Below, piece by piece: positions 1-6,065 of a stretch of DNA of 8,115 bases. The stretch is from Coneutiohabitans thermophilus (GTDB lineage Bacteria > Zhuqueibacterota > Zhuqueibacteria > Zhuqueibacterales > Zhuqueibacteraceae). The notes under the pieces were generated by a model. It saw only the letters and a program-made list of their open reading frames with translations, had not been told where the DNA came from and made no database searches. The number at the start of each line of letters is the position of its first letter. Within the stretch, counting starts at the first letter, position 1. Both the position numbers and the translations under genes were made by a program. The stretch is taken from positions 1 to 8,115 of the forward strand of contig JAPDQY010000203.1 of assembly GCA_034505235.1 (NCBI GenBank), written 5' to 3'.

Positions 1-891
1 CACGCCGCCCGCCTCGTCGGAACCCGGCTGCTTCATGAATTTGCCCAACCCGCCGAGCAAGCCGCCTCCGGCGGGCGGTGCCTTTTTCGCGCCGGCCGCC
101 GGCGTGCCGGTTTGCGCCTGGGTCTCGAACTTGCTCTCCACCAAAACCGCAAACCCCTGCATCTTGCGGCTCTCTTCTTTGAGCTTGGCGATGGCCTTGG
201 CAAGCTGCGGGTTGACAGCCTGCAAACTGGCCAGCATATTCTGGCCGTCGCTCATGTTCATGCCCATCTTCTCACTGAACAAGCGCCAAAACGCCATCTG
301 CTCCTCGTGGCCGCTGGCGTCCCTGGTCAGCCACATCGTCGAGGTTACCACCATCCTGCCGGAGCCGCCTTGTTCGGTTGCGGTGGCGGCTTTCTCACCG
401 GTCGCAGTCAGCGTGAGAACGACTTTCTCGGTGTGGAAGCCGGCGATGGTTTTGGTCTCACCAGTGCGGTTGACTTTCACGTCGAACTCGACTTTGACGT
501 CCGCGGGTTGCTGCCCGCCCTCCTGCGCCGGAGTGCCGAGCTGGCTTTGCAACTTGCGCATCATCTCCTTGAATTGCGCGAAGGTCATCTCGCTGTACTC
601 TTTTTTCTTGTGGTCGATGGAGATGTACACCTCGCGATCGAGGTCAATGATGGTGGCGCGCGTGAGGGCGCCTTTCTCATCCCGGTCTTCGGAGCAGTAT
701 TGGTGACCCTGTACGTAGGTGGTGCTGCTGTGCGGCTGGTCCGCACCGGCCATTTTCATCACCGTGCCCAGGAAACCGTGAAATTTCATGGTGGTCACCG
801 TGCTGTGTTTCACTCCCGGAAGGGCGCACCAGGCGAGGGCGGGGAGAAGCAGGAAGGGGGTGATAAAAGTGGCGGAACGTGTCCGTAGCAT
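1..891 (-). CDS. secreted protein of unknown function, DUF4412-like (3' end outside window)
   Basis: This reading frame is open from an ATG at 891 to the window edge, giving 297 residues with no stop, so the C-terminus is missing. An AAGGAG Shine-Dalgarno sequence (900-905) lies 8 nt upstream. Residues 1-22 form a Sec signal peptide (hydrophobic stretch ITPFLLLPALAWC). Cys22 sits in LAWC, a poor lipobox, so cleavage by signal peptidase I is equally possible. The mature part has a beta-rich region with the phrase IIDLDREVYISIDHKKKEYSE (about 81-101), then DVKVEFDVKV and TGETKTIAGFHTEKVVLTLT (131-162), a Met/Gln-rich helical region (about 200-245) and an Ala/Pro/Gly-rich tail. The pattern of a bound-lipid-free beta scaffold that reports 'Y.ID..KKEYSE' resembles secreted proteins annotated as DUF4412 or hypothetical; this assignment is from memory and tentative. 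It is the last visible gene of the envelope cassette, 123 nt after the CsgG-like gene, so co-expression is plausible. No function can be given. Confidence 0.82.
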   Translation of the reverse strand, partial: MLRTRSATFITPFLLLPALAWCALPGVKHSTVTTMKFHGFLGTVMKMAGADQPHSSTTYVQGHQYCSEDRDEKGALTRATIIDLDREVYISIDHKKKEYSEMTFAQFKEMMRKLQSQLGTPAQEGGQQPADVKVEFDVKVNRTGETKTIAGFHTEKVVLTLTATGEKAATATEQGGSGRMVVTSTMWLTRDASGHEEQMAFWRLFSEKMGMNMSDGQNMLASLQAVNPQLAKAIAKLKEESRKMQGFAVLVESKFETQAQTGTPAAGAKKAPPAGGGLLGGLGKFMKQPGSDEAGGV

Positions 892-973
892 GAGAGGCTC
901 TCCTTGGGTGATGTTGGTTTGCGAAGCTGTGAATGACTTTGCCTCCCTCTCCCGTCCGGAGTCAGGTCGGGCA

Positions 974-991
974 GGCCGGCGACAACCGGCC
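974..991. repeat. inverted repeat / hairpin after the CsgG-like gene
   Basis: GGCCGG (974-979) and CCGGCC (986-991) form a perfect 6-bp GC-only stem with a 6-nt loop. It lies 24 nt after the CsgG-like stop on the minus strand. No T-run follows, so it is not a standard intrinsic terminator. It may be a transcript-stabilising or partial termination hairpin between that gene and the following secreted-protein gene. Confidence 0.35.
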
Positions 992-1014
992 CGCAACCCA
1001 ACTATGGCACTGCG

Positions 1015-1971
1015 TCAGTCTTTGTTTTTGCCTTTTTCCTTGACGAGATCGCCGGCGGCAAAGCCGCTGCCCTTCACCGTCATGCAGGCTGACGCCCGGC
1101 CCTTGCCGCCGAAGTTGTTGTCGGTCACTTTGATCTCGCCGATGGTCTCCTCGGAGGCGCCCAGCGACTCGCCGGTGTCCGGATCGATCAACTCTTCCCC
1201 GGGCCGCACCACCACGAAGACATCGCCAATATTGACGCCGTTTTCCCTGCCGGAATTGATGATGATCTGCCCGTCCTTCACCGTCACGATTTTCGCCGAC
1301 CACGCCCCGCCGCCCTGCTGGCCGAGCAGCTTGACGATCTCTTCGATGGCCTCGCGCGTGGCCTTGCCCACCAGCGACTGATCGAATTGGGTCTCGCTTT
1401 CGAAGCGCAGATCGGGCACGTCCACGCCGATGTCAGCCTTGGATTTTTCCTTGCGCACGTTTTCCGCTTTGATGATTTCGCCGCTGTTGACATCAACGAA
1501 GCGGACATCCACGGCGACCACTGCACTTTGTTTGCCCACACTCGCACCGATGCCGATCTTCTTCAAGGCACCACCGGTCGACATTTTCTTGTAGCCGAAT
1601 TCCGTGACCGCGCCGATGATCGCGATCTCCACGCCCAGCATCTTGCCGGCCTGGGCCGCGGACTGCGGCGTGACCACGCCCGACATGCCCAGCCCCTGCT
1701 CCTGCAGCAGTTTGTCCATTTGGGTGCGTTCCATCACCCGGTACTTTCCGCTTTTTACCAGGGTGGTGATCAGCATGTCGCTCATGCCTTCACCCACCGA
1801 CTGGCCGGTCCACCAGTACCAATGATGACGATGATCGGTTTTGTCTTCGAATGCGAAAACCGCCACACGTTTCTTGCCGCCGGTTTTCTCCTGCGCGCCG
1901 GCGGTCGTGAGGGCCACTGCCAGCACCGCAAGAAGCAGCACGCCGGTTCGCCTCATTGTTTGCATGTTCAT
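1015..1971 (-). CDS. CsgG-like outer-membrane protein with FlgT-C-like C-terminal domain
   Basis: A 318-residue secreted protein of the CsgG/HfaB type. Residues 1-26 are a Sec signal peptide ending TTAGA|Q. There is no lipobox Cys, unlike E. coli CsgG, which is a lipoprotein. The CsgG core runs from about 34 to 215: first strand KKRVAVFAFEDKT (33-45), GEGMSDMLITTLVKSGKYRV (60-79), VMERTQMDKLLQEQGLG (79-95), AAQAGKMLGVEIAIIGAVTEFG (105-126) and VDVRFVDVNSGEII (154-167). The segments near 127-152 and 171-205 correspond to where CsgG places its two membrane-spanning hairpins. Residues 226-298 resemble FlgT-C: IINSGRENGVNIGDVFVV, then LIDPDTGESLG and IGEIKV. The start at 1971 was chosen because GGAG (1977-1980) lies 5 nt upstream and the signal peptide then begins at residue 1; an ATG at 2106 is in frame but adds 45 Gly/Arg-rich residues. 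It probably forms or decorates an outer-membrane pore with the neighbouring FlgT-like and LPP20 proteins (inference). Confidence 0.85.
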   Translation of the reverse strand: MNMQTMRRTGVLLLAVLAVALTTAGAQEKTGGKKRVAVFAFEDKTDHRHHWYWWTGQSVGEGMSDMLITTLVKSGKYRVMERTQMDKLLQEQGLGMSGVVTPQSAAQAGKMLGVEIAIIGAVTEFGYKKMSTGGALKKIGIGASVGKQSAVVAVDVRFVDVNSGEIIKAENVRKEKSKADIGVDVPDLRFESETQFDQSLVGKATREAIEEIVKLLGQQGGGAWSAKIVTVKDGQIIINSGRENGVNIGDVFVVVRPGEELIDPDTGESLGASEETIGEIKVTDNNFGGKGRASACMTVKGSGFAAGDLVKEKGKNKD

Positions 1972-2102
1972 GATGACTCCATGGATTTTGGTTTTGCGGG
2001 AATTGCTTCCTTGCGCCTGCAGCCGTACTGTCGGCCCGGTCACCGGCTCAGCGCCGCCCCTCGGGCCACTCCCCTCAATCCCCCGGCCCTGCTGCGCAAT
2101 GA

Positions 2103-3338
2103 TCAATCATGCAATGAATCCGACACCACTCCCGCCGGTTCGCCAGTCTGCACCTGCTGCTTGATCCTCACGTCGATCCGGTTCGGCATGACTTTCACGA
2201 CATTGACGGCAAAAGGCGAAAGGTCCTTGTGGGCCAGCTCGCGGGCAAGCTGCGCGGCCGTACCGAGTATCTTGACATCGAGCATGGCCACCCCGCCCGC
2301 GGCGTTGCGCTCATAGACGTTGCGCAAACCGCGCAGGTTGAGCTTCAGGGTGCTGATGAACTGCTGCAGCTCGCTGTAGTTCTGATGCCCCTGCACCTGC
2401 ACGCTCACGTTGTTTTCGTTGTAGAAATTCTTCTGCGCCTCGGCGACCACCTTGGCCAGCAGGGTTTCGCTGACTTTTTTGGCGGCCTTTTCGATGGCCT
2501 TGGTGCCGCCGGTGACTTCATCGATGTGGGGCACCGCGGCATTGTCGCTGGCGGTGGCGATAATGCGGGCATCGCCGGCGCGCACCACCCGCGCCGTGAG
2601 GTTGGCCTGGCAGGATTTCATGCCGCCGAGATTCACCGTGGTTTTCGCCACGGTGGCCACCGCCTTGCCGGTGATGATCAGCTCCGCCTGTTGCGCGGTG
2701 GCGATGGCCGCCGCCATGCGCGCATCGCCCTCGATCGCCGCCAGCACCTGATCGCGGTTCTGGTTTTCCTTGGCCTGCGCCGGATCGACGACTTCGAAAC
2801 CTTTGTTGCGGAAGGCCTCGATGATCGCGGTCTCGGCCGCCGTCATGTCAACCTGAAAATAGTACCAGCGGTCGCTCTCCCCGATGTTTTGCTCGGCAAT
2901 CATCACCATCACGCGCGGATTCTCCTTCTGCAACAGCTCCGCCAGCGCGCTGTCGTCATTCTTCAGATCGCTGAGATTGACAGTGGCGCGCATCTCGACT
3001 TCATAGGTGTCGTACTTGCCGGCTCCTTCGCGCAGAATTTCGTATTTGCTGACATAACCCGCCGACCACGCCAGGATGCGGTCTTCGACCATTTGATAAT
3101 TCTGCACCAGCGTTTCCGACTTGATGTTGGTGCCGAGTGCCTGCTGCACTGCCTTGCGCATGGCGTCGTCAATCGCTTTGTCGCGCGCCGCCGCCATGTC
3201 GCCCGCCAGTACCGCGCCCAGGCCGACCACGGTGATTTCGGCGGTTTGTGCCTTCGTCGCCCGCGGCCAGGCCGTCAGCGCGACGCCCGCCAGCGCGAGC
3301 GCCACCAGCGCTTTGCCCATCCGGTTTTGTGTGGCCAC
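2103..3338 (-). CDS. FlgT-like secreted protein (FlgT-N plus TolB-N/FlgT-M-like domains)
   Basis: A 411-residue periplasmic or outer-membrane-associated protein. A Sec signal peptide (MGKALVALALAGVALTAWP..., cut near ATKA|Q at 30) is followed by an FlgT-N-type domain at about 34-128: ARDKAIDDAMRKAVQQALGT (51-70), LVQNYQMVEDRILAWSAGYV (77-96) and YEVEMRATVNLSDL. Residues 141-300 resemble the FlgT middle/TolB-N fold: PRVMVMIAEQNIGE (141-154), AIIEAFRNKGFEVVD (171-185), AQQAELIITGKAVA (215-228) and a long helix at 280-302. Residues 308-392 form a further alpha/beta module I do not recognise. In Vibrio, FlgT builds the flagellar H ring, but no flagellar gene is visible here. Start: a GTG at 3338 with AAAGGGAA 5-6 nt upstream (3344-3351) is preferred; an in-frame ATG at 3371 lacks a Shine-Dalgarno sequence and would add 11 residues ahead of the signal peptide. 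The gene lies 131 nt before the CsgG-like gene and 207 nt after the TPR-SLH gene. Confidence 0.82.
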   Translation of the reverse strand: MATQNRMGKALVALALAGVALTAWPRATKAQTAEITVVGLGAVLAGDMAAARDKAIDDAMRKAVQQALGTNIKSETLVQNYQMVEDRILAWSAGYVSKYEILREGAGKYDTYEVEMRATVNLSDLKNDDSALAELLQKENPRVMVMIAEQNIGESDRWYYFQVDMTAAETAIIEAFRNKGFEVVDPAQAKENQNRDQVLAAIEGDARMAAAIATAQQAELIITGKAVATVAKTTVNLGGMKSCQANLTARVVRAGDARIIATASDNAAVPHIDEVTGGTKAIEKAAKKVSETLLAKVVAEAQKNFYNENNVSVQVQGHQNYSELQQFISTLKLNLRGLRNVYERNAAGGVAMLDVKILGTAAQLARELAHKDLSPFAVNVVKVMPNRIDVRIKQQVQTGEPAGVVSDSLHD

Positions 3339-3343
3339 AGTTG

Positions 3344-3351
3344 TTCCCTTT
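3344..3351 (-). promoter_or_regulatory. ribosome binding site of the FlgT-like gene (GTG start)
   Basis: AAAGGGAA on the minus strand, 5 nt before the GTG at 3338. The match is moderate, but the alternative ATG at 3371 has no purine-rich site at all, so this element favours the GTG start. The GTG itself lies in the 10-bp palindrome TGTGGCCACA (3330-3339). Confidence 0.5.
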
Positions 3352-3441
3352 GCTCGAAAAAAGGTTCGCATGCGCCGCTTGCTGAGTCACGGCGGCTCGT
3401 TTCACCCGCCCCAGCGGAAAAGCCTCAGCCGGTTCCGCAGG

Positions 3442-3457
3442 CTGCTGATAACAGCAG
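3442..3457. repeat. inverted repeat / hairpin in the TPR-SLH to FlgT-like gap
   Basis: CTGCTG (3442-3447) and CAGCAG (3452-3457) form a perfect 6-bp stem with a 4-nt loop (ATAA). It lies in the 207-nt gap (3339-3545), about 90 nt after the TPR-SLH stop. The minus-strand sequence after the stem is GC-rich without a T-run, so termination is not supported. An mRNA processing or stability hairpin is possible, as is chance. Apart from this hairpin and the ribosome binding site near 3344-3351 I see nothing in the gap. Confidence 0.3.
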
Positions 3458-3545
3458 AAAACCCCGGTTGAAAGCAAATCCCGCCGGCAATGCCAGGCCG
3501 AGCTTCCCTTCCCGCCGAGGTTTTCGGTGCTGCACGCGCCGTCAA

Positions 3546-4742
3546 TCAGAAGGTCAGGCGCAGGGCATTTTGAAAATCGCGGATCACCAGCAGCGCATCC
3601 GCGCCGGAGATGTGACCCTCGGGATTGAACGCGCCGGTGATCTTGTCCGCACTCATGATGCCGCGCTCCGCCATCAACGCCGCGGCATTGTATGCGAAGT
3701 GGTCGCTGCGCATGTCCGGAAAGCGCGACTGGCCGCCAATATACTTGGTCTTCAGCGATTGATCGCCGGTCACCGCGATCAGGATGGCCTGCATGGTCTG
3801 GGCGTAGTTGGCGCGCGTGATCTTCACGTCCGGCTGGAAGGTGTGATCCGGGAAGACTTCCATCCCGCCGATGCGCACGATGTCCTGGATCCAGTTCCGC
3901 GCCCAATGATTCGCCACATCGGTCACCGCCGGCAGGGCTGCCACCGTGGGCTGCTCCATCTTGGTCGGATCGGTGGGTGCCTTGAAGCCGGTGTCATACG
4001 TGGGCTGCTGTTTCTTCTTGAAAACTTCTTCGAGCTTCAATTCCTCCAGCAGCAACACCGCCAGGTCCGCGCGGTCGATTTCCGGAATCAGGGCGATCTT
4101 CATGCCGATTTTGGTGCCGGGTGCCGCGCGCTGAATCTTCTGCATGGTGGCATATTCTGCATCCGCACGGCCGGCGTATTCGCCCTTCAGCGCAATGGCC
4201 CTGCTGTAGGCTTCGGCGGCAGGGCCGAATTGATAAGCGGTTTTGTAGGCCTCGCCCTTGTAGAAGTGCGCCTTGTCGCTGTTGGGATTCAATTTCAGCA
4301 CGCGGTCGAATTCCTCCACCGCGTCCCTGGTCCAGTCGTTGATCTTTTCCTGATTCTTTTCGGGATCATTCTGCAAGCCGGCCACCCGCATCGTGATGAT
4401 GCGGCCCTTGATGATGCGCGCTTCAACGGACTTGTCATTCTTGCCGAGCGCCTCATCGACCGACTTCATCGCCAGATCGAAATTGCCTTCATAGGCATAA
4501 ACCAACCCCAGGCCGGCGTCGGCCTCGGCGTATTTGGGATCGAGCTGCTTGGCGCGCGTGAAAGCCTGTCTGGCCTCCGCAAGATTGCCACTGTCCAGCC
4601 GGCGCATGCCGATGCTGAAATGATTCTCGGGCGTATCCAGCACCGACTCCTTCTTGATGGCCTTCGGGCCGCAGGCCCATTGGCCGGCACACAAAATGGC
4701 AACCGACAAGGCGGGCAGCCAGCGTCGGGAAGCATTCCTCAT
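3546..4742 (-). CDS. TPR lipoprotein with C-terminal SLH domains
   Basis: A 398-residue protein. The N-terminus (MRNASRRWLPALSVAILCAG) is a signal sequence followed by Cys24 in QWAC|G, which suggests a lipoprotein although -3 Gln and -2 Trp are not a canonical lipobox. TPR-type helices follow: residues 40-70 (IGMRRLDSGNLAEARQAFTR, then KQLDP), 71-100 (AEADAGLGLVYAYEGNFDLA) and about 150-200 (EEFDRVLKLNPNSDKAHFYK, then FGPAAEAYSRAIALKGEYA). Residues 275-325 form an SLH domain: HWARNWIQDI, then FPDHTFQPDVKITRANYAQ. A second, weaker SLH domain lies at about 343-394: RFPDMRSDHFAYNAAALMAE, then GAFNPEGHISGADAL. SLH domains bind peptidoglycan-linked polymers, so a lipid anchor at one end and SLH at the other would tie the outer membrane to the wall (inference). 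The start at 4742 follows a strong GAGGAGGG site (4747-4754) 4 nt upstream; an in-frame ATG at 4907 overlaps the preceding gene and adds 55 unlikely residues. Confidence 0.87.
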   Translation of the reverse strand: MRNASRRWLPALSVAILCAGQWACGPKAIKKESVLDTPENHFSIGMRRLDSGNLAEARQAFTRAKQLDPKYAEADAGLGLVYAYEGNFDLAMKSVDEALGKNDKSVEARIIKGRIITMRVAGLQNDPEKNQEKINDWTRDAVEEFDRVLKLNPNSDKAHFYKGEAYKTAYQFGPAAEAYSRAIALKGEYAGRADAEYATMQKIQRAAPGTKIGMKIALIPEIDRADLAVLLLEELKLEEVFKKKQQPTYDTGFKAPTDPTKMEQPTVAALPAVTDVANHWARNWIQDIVRIGGMEVFPDHTFQPDVKITRANYAQTMQAILIAVTGDQSLKTKYIGGQSRFPDMRSDHFAYNAAALMAERGIMSADKITGAFNPEGHISGADALLVIRDFQNALRLTF

Positions 4743-4746
4743 AAAA

Positions 4747-4754
4747 CCCTCCTC
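4747..4754 (-). promoter_or_regulatory. ribosome binding site of the TPR-SLH gene
   Basis: The minus strand reads GAGGAGGG followed by TTTT and the ATG at 4742. This is close to a perfect anti-16S match and settles the start well downstream of the longest in-frame ATG at 4907. Confidence 0.8.
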
Positions 4755-4899
4755 ATTATTTTTCTTGTATTTGAAGCATTCATGATCGATGTGTCCAATG
4801 ATGGCAGCAGCCCCGTTGCGGTGTTGGGGGTCGCCCCTGGTTGGCGGGCGGGCCGGGGTGAGACCGCGGACGCAGCGGAAGCCGGCTGTGCAACACGGT

Positions 4900-5760
4900 T
4901 CAGTCAACCACCACCATCACCTGGCATTTGGTGAGGAAGCTCTCGCTTTCCGCGCGTTGCTTGAGCATTTGCGCATCCTGATTGGAGATCACCACGTCGG
5001 CTTTGTTGTTGCCGACTGCTTTGATGGCCTTCACCACAATGGGGTTGGGTGCCACGCGTTGATTGGTGCGCGCCGACGGCACATCCTTGGCATACCCCAC
5101 CATGCCCTGCTTCACCGCCCATTCGCGGTCAACGTACTTCGAACCATAAACTTCGTTGCCGTCTTCATCGAGCACTTTCGGCGCCATGGCGGGCGTGACC
5201 GACAAGCCCTTGGCGTCGATGATCAAGCCGGTGGCGGCTCCGGAGACCGGCGCGGCCGCAGGCGCGGCGGGATAGCCGGCGGTTCCAGGCACGGCAGGCG
5301 TGCCACCCACCGGCATCACTTTGCCGGGTGGCAGCAGCAACTCCGCCAGGCCGGCGAGTGGAACTTCGGCGTCGACCTCCACCGAGGTGTCGCTCATGTA
5401 GCGCGTATCCACCACCGTGAAGCCGCGCACATAGCCCTCCACGCGCGTGCGGATTTCATCATTTTCCAGGATCATGTTCTTGACGGTCGACTCCGAAGTG
5501 ATCGCCATGCCGTTTACCGTCTGCACCAAATTGCGCAGAGCCACCAGCTTGGCGGCCTCCAGCGCGGCGGGCCGCTGCGCACCGAACGGCAGGTTGGGAT
5601 TGGGCGCAGCGATTCCGGTGGCGCGGATTTTTTGCTGACTCCAGTCCACGGCACCGCTCGTGCCCACGGTTTGCACCACCTGTGCGTGCAGCGTGCTGCC
5701 GGCGAAGAGCAGGCACACTGCCAGGCTCAAAGCCGCAAGCCGTGTTTGACTTGTGAACAT
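4900..5760 (-). CDS. LPP20-family secreted protein (FlgP-like)
   Basis: A 286-residue protein with a Sec signal peptide (RLAALSLAVCLLFAGSTLHA|Q, cut near 26). The LPP20-type domain covers about 44-142: IRATGIAAPNP (45-55), RPAALEAAKLVALRNLVQTV (63-82), GMAITSESTVKNMI, then VEGYVRGFTVVDTRY (107-121) and SVEVDAEVPLAGL. LPP20 proteins include Helicobacter Lpp20 and Vibrio FlgP, an outer-membrane component of the flagellar basal disk. Unlike those, this protein shows no lipobox. A Pro/Ala/Gly linker (144-177) leads to a second domain: TGLIIDAKGLSVTPAMAPKV (177-196), VYGSKYVDREWAVKQGMVGY (204-223), and a strand-rich end finishing VMVVVD. I have seen this second domain paired with LPP20 elsewhere but cannot name it. 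Start: ATG at 5760 behind GGAGGAAG (5765-5772); an upstream in-frame ATG at 5778 overlaps that site and is rejected. It is the first gene of the envelope cassette, 157 nt before the TPR-SLH gene. Confidence 0.86.
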   Translation of the reverse strand: MFTSQTRLAALSLAVCLLFAGSTLHAQVVQTVGTSGAVDWSQQKIRATGIAAPNPNLPFGAQRPAALEAAKLVALRNLVQTVNGMAITSESTVKNMILENDEIRTRVEGYVRGFTVVDTRYMSDTSVEVDAEVPLAGLAELLLPPGKVMPVGGTPAVPGTAGYPAAPAAAPVSGAATGLIIDAKGLSVTPAMAPKVLDEDGNEVYGSKYVDREWAVKQGMVGYAKDVPSARTNQRVAPNPIVVKAIKAVGNNKADVVISNQDAQMLKQRAESESFLTKCQVMVVVD

Positions 5761-5764
5761 AATG

Positions 5765-5772
5765 CTTCCTCC
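5765..5772 (-). promoter_or_regulatory. ribosome binding site of the LPP20 gene
   Basis: GGAGGAAG on the minus strand, 4 nt before the ATG at 5760. It lies inside the alternative ORF start at 5778, so it decides in favour of the shorter protein with the signal peptide at its N-terminus. Confidence 0.75.
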
Positions 5773-5913
5773 ATGCATGTAAAAACTTGGTGAAGAAACG
5801 CTCGAGTTCGGATTACTGAAGTTGAATCGGCGGATGACGGTACTCGGTGAGGAGGCGTCGTGACTGCAGATCGCGATTGGAGCTCGGGAAATGGAGGTGA
5901 GATGATCAATGTG

Positions 5914-5997
5914 TCATTGCCGGGCGCGGAAACCACCGCTTCGTTCATAATCGCAAAGTCCTTTGACCCAAAACTGCCTTCCCCGGTCACCTTTCAT
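5914..5997 (-). CDS. possible 27-residue small ORF
   Basis: An ATG at 5997 is preceded by GGAGGAGG (6006-6013) at an 8-nt spacing, one of the two strongest Shine-Dalgarno sequences in the window. The ORF runs 27 codons to a TGA at 5914-5916. The product would be basic (MKGDRGRQFWVKGLCDYERS followed by GGFRARQ), with no membrane segment and no recognised family. It could be a small protein, a leader peptide for the cassette that starts 153 nt downstream, or chance. The Shine-Dalgarno sequence is the only support. A GTG-initiated 87-codon frame at 5727-5990 overlaps it and the LPP20 start, and looks even less gene-like. Confidence 0.22.
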   Translation of the reverse strand: MKGDRGRQFWVKGLCDYERSGGFRARQ

Positions 5998-6065
5998 GCC
6001 TTGTTCCTCCTCCAACCGCTTTATCTCTTCTGGGGGGCACTAATTGGTGGAATGGTGCAGTATCT

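Larger units (their letters stand above)
5761..6065 (-). other. 305-nt spacer between tRNA-Gly and the envelope cassette
   Basis: This stretch separates the tRNA 3' end from the first cassette gene, so it should hold the 5' leader and possibly the promoter of the cassette. I see no convincing TTGACA/TATAAT pair on the minus strand; the best weak match is TTTTGG with TTATGA at 17-nt spacing around 5950-5975. I also see no clear intrinsic terminator after the tRNA, so read-through from the tRNA promoter is possible. The only coding candidate is a 27-codon ORF at 5914-5997. Confidence 0.5.

Noticed and set aside
112..888. A 258-codon plus-strand frame opposite the secreted DUF-like gene
   Set aside because: It mirrors the minus-strand gene, which has a signal peptide, a Shine-Dalgarno sequence and a typical secreted-protein composition. 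The plus-strand product shows no family features.
2229..4934. A 901-codon open frame on the plus strand across the FlgT-like and TPR-SLH genes
   Set aside because: It is the antisense shadow of two clear minus-strand genes in GC-rich DNA. The translation is rich in His, Arg, Gly and Leu without any domain, and the minus-strand frames have signal peptides, ribosome binding sites and recognisable domains.
4789..5793. A 334-codon plus-strand frame opposite the LPP20 gene
   Set aside because: It is an antisense shadow with a His/Arg-rich product lacking motifs; the LPP20 frame on the other strand is unambiguous.
5727..5990. An 87-codon minus-strand frame starting with GTG between tRNA and LPP20
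   Set aside because: It has no ribosome binding site of note, runs into the LPP20 signal-peptide region in another frame, and has no recognisable features.
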